A program made the translations under genes and the position numbers. Source: SIG78 sp045587205 (GTDB lineage Bacteria > Verrucomicrobiota > Lentisphaeria > Victivallales > Victivallaceae). Taken from it: DNA of 19,375 nt. Below the pieces are notes generated by a model. The model worked only from the letters and a program-made list of their open reading frames with translations, was not told the DNA's origin and searched no databases. The stretch is taken from contig JAZNBV010000103.1 of NCBI GenBank assembly GCA_045587205.1, positions 1 to 19,375 of the forward strand, written 5' to 3'. Of this stretch, positions 14,289-19,375 are shown piece by piece; the stretch's first letter is position 1; every line of letters begins with the position of its first letter.

Positions 14289-15380
14289 TCACTCTTCCAG
14301 AGTAAACTTCCACGCCTGAACCGAATAATACGATTCGGCATCGCAGTGCCAGAAGAAGAGAATATATTCGCCGTTTTTCAAACGCAGCGCCGATGGCTGA
14401 CCGAACCGCATTGTGACAAACTGCTGTTCAATGCGGCTGCCCTGATTCGCCTGACCGGCGGCATCCCAAATGCAGTTATCTTCGTGAACAATGGCGTTAT
14501 CTTTGCCGTCAAAGGTTACTTTATTGAGATAAATACCCGGCTTGTCGCCTTCGCGCCGCGCCTGCAGAAGATAAAGTTCATCATTGTATATAAGCATATT
14601 CGATGCCTGACCGCGCAAACCGGTATCAAAAGGCTTACTCCAGGTTTTGCCGTAATCATCGCTCCAGACAATAGTTGTGTTGCAATGACTCTGCTTTTTC
14701 AGGTCAAACACCCACAGTATCAGCACTATTCTGCCGCTGTCCAGCTGAATACCGCGCACTTCCCACGGGGCAATATCCGGTGATTCAAAAAAGTTGCCGG
14801 TACGCTGCCAGGTTTTGCCATTATCGCTGCTTTCGTAGGTCAGACCGGTCTGCATTTCGCTTTTCAATACAAATGGTGCGGCAAAAAAGTGCAGTTTGCC
14901 ATCCAGACCTTTTATTGCCGGCCCGGAGAGTTCCAAACCTTCAAACGGGTGGTCAATGACCTCCAGACGGCTCCACGTTCTGCCATTATCTTTGCTGCGG
15001 AGCGTATGATTTCTGACCTTGGGAAATCTGCCGTATTTTTCGGCATAATCGGATATCCCCATTTCCGGCTCATCGCGCAGATAACCGTAACCGGCGGCAA
15101 GGATTTCGCCATTATCCAGCACTGTGGGCTTTACGCAATCGGTATAGGGCAGATCAAACGGAGTATCTTTTATATCGTACATCAGACCGTCAAACTGCCA
15201 GCTTTCTCCGGCATCGCTGCTGAAGGCTTTGTACATCTGGCAATCGCTGGCTTCAAAACCGCTGCCGCTGTTGTACAAAAGCAGTATTCTGCCGTCGGGC
15301 AGCAATGCGGCTCCGGGAAACATTGAGTCGTGAACTCCGGGGGTAGTGATCTGATTTTTTTTCTGGATCGTGATTTTCAT
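14289..15380 (-). CDS. Sialidase-fold (BNR/Asp-box) protein, putative exo-glycosidase (363 aa)
   Basis: Four Asp-box motifs (S-x-D-x-G-x-x-W) mark the blades of a six-bladed propeller: SSDAGESW, SKDNGRTW, SSDNGKTW and SDDYGKTW. This fold is that of sialidases (GH33) and related hydrolases. The classical N-terminal RIP motif is not seen; the protein starts with KNQITTPGVHDSMFPGAALLPDGRILLLY, so true sialidase activity is uncertain. No signal peptide is present, so a cytoplasmic location is expected. Two starts are possible: the ATG at 15389 is only 3 bases from AGGAG, and the ATG at 15380 is 12 bases away. I prefer 15380, with little certainty. It has a strong promoter preceded by direct repeats and lies downstream of an AraC-type gene, which likely activates it. 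Confidence 0.82.
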   Translation of the reverse strand: MKITIQKKNQITTPGVHDSMFPGAALLPDGRILLLYNSGSGFEASDCQMYKAFSSDAGESWQFDGLMYDIKDTPFDLPYTDCVKPTVLDNGEILAAGYGYLRDEPEMGISDYAEKYGRFPKVRNHTLRSKDNGRTWSRLEVIDHPFEGLELSGPAIKGLDGKLHFFAAPFVLKSEMQTGLTYESSDNGKTWQRTGNFFESPDIAPWEVRGIQLDSGRIVLILWVFDLKKQSHCNTTIVWSDDYGKTWSKPFDTGLRGQASNMLIYNDELYLLQARREGDKPGIYLNKVTFDGKDNAIVHEDNCIWDAAGQANQGSRIEQQFVTMRFGQPSALRLKNGEYILFFWHCDAESYYSVQAWKFTLEE

Positions 15381-15429
15381 AGGTAACATATTCTCCTGAC
15401 AGATGGATTATAAAATTGCATCCATTTTC

Positions 15430-15457
15430 AATATACCTGAAAAAATCCCCCTGTCAA
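15430..15457 (-). promoter_or_regulatory. Sigma70-like promoter of the sialidase-fold gene
   Basis: Minus strand TTGACA (15457-15452), 16-bp spacer, TATATT (15435-15430). Near-consensus boxes; the leader would be about 40-45 bases. Confidence 0.7.
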
Positions 15458-15473
15458 GTCAGCAAAAGGCAAT

Positions 15474-15510
15474 ATAAGCAACACTTTTTTACGATAAGGA
15501 ACACTTTTTT
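15474..15510 (-). promoter_or_regulatory. Two 17-bp direct repeats with 20-bp period: candidate AraC-type activator sites
   Basis: Plus-strand reading: ATAAGCAACACTTTTTT (15474-15490), ACG, ATAAGGAACACTTTTTT (15494-15510), 16 of 17 bases identical. They end 16 bp upstream of the -35 box of the sialidase-fold gene. Two 17-bp tandem half-sites about two helical turns apart is the classical layout for AraC-family dimers. A weaker third copy, AGCACACTTTATA, starts near 15528. Confidence 0.65.
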
Positions 15511-15573
15511 CAGATATTAACCCAAAACAGCACACTTTATATGCCGGACACCGTCTGAACGGTATGGATAAAA

Positions 15574-16437
15574 CTATTTTTCAGCGTCTTCCCCGGCGGA
15601 ACTGCTGCGCTTTCGCTTTTCTTCAGTAGGCAGGCAGCCGAATCGCTCTTGATATTTGCGCGAAAAATAGTGCGGATAACGCCAACCGCACATCAAAGAT
15701 ATTTCGCTTACGCTCAAATTATGCTGCTGCAGAAGTTTTCTGGCAGAATTCAAACGCAACTCGTTCAGATACTGTATAGGAGTGGTACCCCAGCGGTTGC
15801 GGAACACGGTCTGTATGTATCCCGGAGAGATATTCATTGCCTCGGCAATTTCCCGGATCGAAAGTTCTTTACGGAAATAATTAGTCTTTATATATGCGGC
15901 AATCAGTTCCGCCGGAGAGCTTTTCCTGATCAAGCCGGTGTTCCGGTGCTGATTTATAAGCAGCGTAAGAAGCGCTGCCAGCAGTACTCTGGTGTATTCA
16001 ATATCATCACAGCCTTTTTCGGCTGCTGCTTCGACTGCTGCCAGCAGTTCCAGATAATCAAATCCGGGCAGTTCATTTATATTGCGGGGATTGATTATGG
16101 TAATATCAAAGAGTCCGATCACCAGATAAATTTCTTCTTTATCCAGCCGCAGAGTTATGTGCCGCTCATTTTCTTTCAGACTCAAACTGCAGTGCGCCCT
16201 GCCCCCGGCAGAAAGACGGATCTCCTGAATATTGCTGTAATCGGCTTTACCGTGGGCATCAACACAGAAAAGCATACGCAGTTCCAATGAGTTGTGTATG
16301 TGCATATCCCGGTAGTAGCCGGGGGGGTGTTTTTCTTCCTGATATGTGGAAGTTATGACCAGTTTTTCAGCCAGGTCATCCGCCTGCATAATGCTTTTGC
16401 GGATAATTTCCAGACGATCAAGATTCTGCTTTTCCAT
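15574..16437 (-). CDS. AraC-family transcriptional regulator (287 aa)
   Basis: The C-terminal 100 residues hold the two helix-turn-helix units of the AraC/XylS DNA-binding domain: LSIREIAEAMNISPGYIQTVFRN, then TPIQYLNELRLNSARKLLQQHNLSVSEISLMCGW, ending YFSRKYQERFGCLP. The N-terminal part (about 1-170) contains YYRDMHIHNSLELRMLF, like the cupin-type sensing domains common in sugar-responsive members. The ATG has no recognisable ribosome site. The gene is followed by the sialidase-fold gene on the same strand, with tandem direct repeats between the two, so that gene is its most likely target. A 13-bp inverted repeat lies over its own promoter region (16467-16508), suggesting autoregulation or a second regulator. 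The inducer is unknown. Confidence 0.9.
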   Translation of the reverse strand: MEKQNLDRLEIIRKSIMQADDLAEKLVITSTYQEEKHPPGYYRDMHIHNSLELRMLFCVDAHGKADYSNIQEIRLSAGGRAHCSLSLKENERHITLRLDKEEIYLVIGLFDITIINPRNINELPGFDYLELLAAVEAAAEKGCDDIEYTRVLLAALLTLLINQHRNTGLIRKSSPAELIAAYIKTNYFRKELSIREIAEAMNISPGYIQTVFRNRWGTTPIQYLNELRLNSARKLLQQHNLSVSEISLMCGWRYPHYFSRKYQERFGCLPTEEKRKRSSSAGEDAEK

Positions 16438-16466
16438 ATTACAGCAATTTTTTTACAGTAACAACC

Positions 16467-16508
16467 GGATTTTCTGCAGTCATTTATATAAAATCCTGCA
16501 GAAAATCC
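16467..16508. promoter_or_regulatory. Perfect 13-bp inverted repeat around the probable AraC-gene promoter
   Basis: GGATTTTCTGCAG (16467-16479) and CTGCAGAAAATCC (16496-16508) are perfect inverted copies separated by 16 bp. The spacer holds a minus-strand -10-like TTTATA (16492-16487), with TTGATC (16515-16510) 17 bp upstream as a weak -35. No T-run follows on either strand, so it is not an intrinsic terminator for the oxidoreductase gene ending at 16529. An operator is the likelier reading. Confidence 0.5.
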
Positions 16509-16528
16509 CGATCAATCACAGTTGTTTA

Positions 16529-17518
16529 TTACAGTGTGCAAAAGCCTTTTTGCGCCTCTGCCGCCGCCTGGATCTTGAGCGTGCGTTCAGTTACGCCCAG
16601 CACCGCAGCGGTGTTGAAATCGACTTCTTCTCCGGCAATATCCATAGCAAAGCAGTCAAGATAAGTTCTTTCGCACTGCGCAGGATAAACATTCGTTACA
16701 TTGCCTGCACCGTCCAGCTGGGCAAGAATACCCGGCACTACATAGTTGAATTCCAGAGTACCGTTGCTGCCCCAGATATTGAAGCGCCAGTAACTGGGCG
16801 TGGTACCGTGCGAAAAATAGGATACGTCAGCAATTACACCGGCACCGTTTTCCAATTCGGCAACAAACTGGGCTCCGTTCTGAAACTCCGGCACTTCCGG
16901 AAAATCCTGATTCCACACGCGTGCACCAATGACTTTGCTGAACTTGCTGCCGCTGAAAAATTCCACCAGGTCAATACCGTGGATACCGATATCGTTGATC
17001 GTACCGCCGTGTTTGCCGGGTTCAAAATACCATTCGGCACGGGTTCCGTAGTTGAGCGGATGCTGCCCGGTGAAGTTGATTGCCTTGACTGTACCGATAC
17101 GGCCGGCATCGATCAGTTTTTTGGCGGCAATCACATTGCCGTTGTCGCGCAGATCAAGCATCAGACCGACCTTCAGATTTTTTTCAGCAGCCAGTTTGCT
17201 GATTTCGGCATATTCTTCCAGAGAAGTGCAGAGCGGTTTATCGGCAATGACGTGTTTGCCTGCTTTGAGAGCGGCAATCGCCATAGCACCGCGCTTGCCG
17301 TAATAATCTCCGATGGCAACGGCATCGCAATCCAGTTCGTTGAGCATCTTCTGATAATCGTTCCAGTCGATCTGCAGATTAGCGCTGATTTTTTCGCGCG
17401 TGGCGGCATCTTCTTCGCAGCAGCCGGCAAGTTCAAACTTGTCACTGCGTTTTACTGCCGAAAGCAGCGAAAAAATGTGTCCGTGCCGGAATCCGGCAAC
17501 AGCAATTTTGATTTTCAT
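16529..17518 (-). CDS. Gfo/Idh/MocA-family oxidoreductase (329 aa)
   Basis: The start is set at the ATG 17516-17518, because AAAGGA lies 9 bases before it but only 3 bases before the in-frame ATG at 17522-17524. The Rossmann nucleotide-binding start is KIAVAGFRHGHI, a variant of GxGxxG. ADKP (92-95) replaces the more common EKP, and GGTINDIGIHGID (171-183) carries the expected Asp176, His180 and Asp183. No signal peptide; cytoplasmic. It follows the GH20 gene by about 51 bp and appears co-transcribed, so it may oxidise or reduce a sugar released by that enzyme. It differs clearly from the other Gfo/Idh protein in this window (8715-9773), so a different substrate is likely. Confidence 0.9.
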   Translation of the reverse strand: MKIKIAVAGFRHGHIFSLLSAVKRSDKFELAGCCEEDAATREKISANLQIDWNDYQKMLNELDCDAVAIGDYYGKRGAMAIAALKAGKHVIADKPLCTSLEEYAEISKLAAEKNLKVGLMLDLRDNGNVIAAKKLIDAGRIGTVKAINFTGQHPLNYGTRAEWYFEPGKHGGTINDIGIHGIDLVEFFSGSKFSKVIGARVWNQDFPEVPEFQNGAQFVAELENGAGVIADVSYFSHGTTPSYWRFNIWGSNGTLEFNYVVPGILAQLDGAGNVTNVYPAQCERTYLDCFAMDIAGEEVDFNTAAVLGVTERTLKIQAAAEAQKGFCTL

Positions 17519-17569
17519 AACCATTGTTCCTTTGTTTATATTTTTGAATTTACGGAGTTGATAACATTT

Positions 17570-19129
17570 TTACGGCAGAACGTGCGCGTTTACATCCTGC
17601 ACGGCAAACTTTTTCCGTATGGAGCACAGGCGCTTGACAAAATCAGCAAAATAGCACTTATCAGCCGGACTCCACAACTTTTCAGCCAGCGCACAGTAGC
17701 GCGGGAAAGCGTGGTATTCCCAGAGCTTTATATTGTCTATATATTCGCTCCACATCTGCGCCTGACCGCCGAGGATGTACTTTTGCTCGTCTTCGTTCAA
17801 TTCTGTGCAAACCGGATTGAACCGGTAAACCATTTCCGCAGATATGTCGCCGCCGATCGCCGGCGGTTCGTGCGCGGGATCTGCCTGATAGTAATTGAGA
17901 TAGGTCATAGTTTTGGGCGCCATAACCACATCGTGATGCATCTTGGCAGCGTCATTGCCGTAAGATGTATCCTGCCAGCTCATCACGGCAGCACCGTCAG
18001 CCAGACCACCGTGCATAATTTCGTTCCAACCGATCATCCGGCGGCCGCGGGCGGTTATGACTTCGCTCATCCGGCGGATGAAGTAGGATTGCAGTTCGCT
18101 TTCATTTTTGCAGTTTTCGCGCGCCATAATTTCCTGCGCATCGGGCGAGATCGCCCACTCATCTTTGCGGGCCTCATCGCCACCGATGTGGATGAATCTG
18201 CCGGGGAATATATCCATAATATCGTTCAATACATTCTGCATAAATTCCACTGTGTAATCGCGCGGCGAAAGAATCTGGTAGCTGATGCCCCAGCAATCGC
18301 GGACATCCAGCTGATGCTGCGGGAAATTGCCCAGTTCCGGATAAGCTGCGATTGCGGCACACATATGACCGGGCATATCGATTTCCGGAACCAGCATAAT
18401 TGCCCGTTTTGCAGCAAACTCCACTATCTCGCGCAGATCCTCCACAGTAAAAAATCCGCCGTAGGGTTTATAATCATATTTACGCGGGCGGCTGGATTCG
18501 TGCCCGATGATGGTGCGTTTGCGCACCGAACCGATTTCTGTAAGTTTCGGATAACGCTTGATTTCAACACGCCAGCCCTGATCGTCAGTAAGATGCAGAT
18601 GCACCACACTGACTTTGAACTGCGCGGCAAGCTCAATCATCCGGCAGACTTCATTTTTATTGAAAAAGTGCCGCGCCACATCGATCATTATGCCGCGCCA
18701 GCGGAAAGCGGGTTCGTCGTCGATCTCCACCCCCGGAACGCTCCACTTGCAATCAACAACTTTTTCGGAATAGACTTCGGCGGGGAAAAGCTGACGCAGA
18801 GTCTGGATACCGCGTACCAGAGCAGCAGTATTGCCGCCGGCAATAAAAATATTTTCACCGGTAACCTTAACGGTATATCTTTCATTGTAAAAACCGCAAT
18901 CGTCGCACTGGTCAAGTCCGTTTTCGCTCAACACAATGTCACCGGCACATACTTCAGAAACCACCGGCAGCGCAAATCCGGTGGATTTACGCAGATATTC
19001 AGCCAGCAGTTCTGCAGCATTCACAGCACCCGGAGTTGCCGCTGCGATCCGGCTGGCAGCAGACAAATTAAAAACAAAACCATTTTCCCGCAGAGTCTTT
19101 ACTTGCGGAATCAACGATATATTACCCAT
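17570..19129 (-). CDS. GH20 beta-N-acetylhexosaminidase (519 aa)
   Basis: Releases terminal N-acetylglucosamine or N-acetylgalactosamine from glycans. Residues about 1-130 form the usual N-terminal GH20b domain. The catalytic barrel begins at PGVEIDDEPAFRWRGIMIDV and contains HLHLTDDQGWRVEIKRYPKL, PEIDMPGHM and HIGGDEARKDEW, in which the adjacent Asp-Glu pair is the stabilising acid and general acid of the substrate-assisted mechanism. AEKLWSP near the C-terminus is also typical. No signal peptide is present (MGNISLIPQ), so it should act on imported oligosaccharides in the cytoplasm. The ribosome site AAGGAGG is strong. It leads an operon with a Gfo/Idh oxidoreductase. Family assignment is firm; linkage and sugar preference are not readable. 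Confidence 0.95.
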   Translation of the reverse strand: MGNISLIPQVKTLRENGFVFNLSAASRIAAATPGAVNAAELLAEYLRKSTGFALPVVSEVCAGDIVLSENGLDQCDDCGFYNERYTVKVTGENIFIAGGNTAALVRGIQTLRQLFPAEVYSEKVVDCKWSVPGVEIDDEPAFRWRGIMIDVARHFFNKNEVCRMIELAAQFKVSVVHLHLTDDQGWRVEIKRYPKLTEIGSVRKRTIIGHESSRPRKYDYKPYGGFFTVEDLREIVEFAAKRAIMLVPEIDMPGHMCAAIAAYPELGNFPQHQLDVRDCWGISYQILSPRDYTVEFMQNVLNDIMDIFPGRFIHIGGDEARKDEWAISPDAQEIMARENCKNESELQSYFIRRMSEVITARGRRMIGWNEIMHGGLADGAAVMSWQDTSYGNDAAKMHHDVVMAPKTMTYLNYYQADPAHEPPAIGGDISAEMVYRFNPVCTELNEDEQKYILGGQAQMWSEYIDNIKLWEYHAFPRYCALAEKLWSPADKCYFADFVKRLCSIRKKFAVQDVNAHVLP

Positions 19130-19169
19130 AAAAACTACTCCTCCTTACAGTTGAACTGATTTTGTGATT

Positions 19170-19197
19170 AAGATAGCACCGCCATAAACTTTTTCAA
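19170..19197 (-). promoter_or_regulatory. Probable promoter of the GH20 operon
   Basis: Minus strand TTGAAA (19197-19192), 16-bp spacer, TATCTT (19175-19170). The start would be near 19163, about 34 bases before the ATG. The leader contains CAGTT-G-AACTG (19148-19158) directly before the ribosome site. Confidence 0.45.
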
Positions 19198-19285
19198 ATT
19201 TTATAGCATCTTTTACCGAAAAATCTCTAAAATGAAACACAGCCATCCCATAACTTTTCTATAAAGTAGCTGTAAAAACAGATTT

Positions 19286-19300
19286 TGCAAATAATTTGCA
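19286..19300. promoter_or_regulatory. Palindrome TGCAAAT-A-ATTTGCA upstream of the GH20 operon
   Basis: Perfect 7+1+7 inverted repeat about 90 bp upstream of the probable -35 box. It is framed by a CAGATTTT repeat on both sides (19280-19287 and 19299-19307). The rest of 19130-19375 is AT-rich, and I see no gene in it. Confidence 0.4.
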
Positions 19301-19375
19301 GATTTTTTCGCCAGGGGTACAAATACAACAGTCCCTTGTCATTTTTGCGTTTCTATACTTATTTTAAATCTTCCA

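Noticed and set aside
15550..15563. ACCGT-CTGA-ACGGT hairpin after the AraC gene as its terminator
   Set aside because: Only a 5-bp stem, and no T-run follows on the minus strand.
16346..19159. A plus-strand open frame of over 900 codons running antisense through the GH20 and Gfo/Idh genes
   Set aside because: It is codon-aligned with both minus-strand genes, so it stays open because they seldom use TTA, CTA and TCA. It has no ribosome site and the translation has no recognisable domain, while the minus-strand products are clear family members.

Overview
The window looks like part of a Lentisphaerota (Victivallis-like, gut-type) chromosome. This is inferred from gene content: two pseudopilin-like proteins with the prepilin FTLIELLVVIAI motif and a C-terminal H-X9-DG signature, mixed with secreted glycoside-hydrolase-like proteins, Gfo/Idh/MocA oxidoreductases, a sialidase-fold protein and a GH20 hexosaminidase. 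Coding density is high, most genes are on the minus strand, and sigma70-like promoters can be read by eye (most with a TATATT -10 box). No rRNA, tRNA or CRISPR was seen.

Layout. (1) 1-343: the 5' part of an IS200-type TnpA gene, its structured leader, and two opposed intrinsic terminators. (2) 7647 down to 307: an operon of prepilin-like protein, small secreted protein and two large tandem-paralogous secreted proteins with a TIM-barrel glycosidase-like C-terminal half, closed by a strong terminator. (3) 11211 down to 7863: an operon of secreted CE7-like acetyl esterase, Gfo/Idh oxidoreductase and PIG-L deacetylase. It is divergent from a GntR/LacI-type regulator, which is followed by a DMT-family transporter with its own promoter. 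(4) 14251 down to 13352: a second, monocistronic prepilin-like gene with a strong promoter and terminator. (5) 16437 down to 14289: an AraC regulator and a sialidase-fold protein whose promoter is preceded by two 17-bp direct repeats of 20-bp period. (6) 19197 down to 16529: GH20 beta-N-acetylhexosaminidase and a second Gfo/Idh oxidoreductase.

Together this reads as a locus for taking apart acetylated or N-acetylated glycans. Exported esterase and glycosidase-like proteins act outside the cytoplasm. The hexosaminidase, PIG-L deacetylase and oxidoreductases have no visible signal peptides and should finish the job inside. At least two sugar-type regulators (GntR/LacI and AraC) sit beside likely targets. 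The substrate is not known from sequence.

The least explained signal is a pair of adjacent inverted repeats inside both prepilin-like genes, at the same place just before the FTLIELL motif. Between the two genes the arms differ by compensating changes, while silent sites in the motif right next to them have diverged freely. This suggests a selected DNA or RNA structure within the coding sequence.
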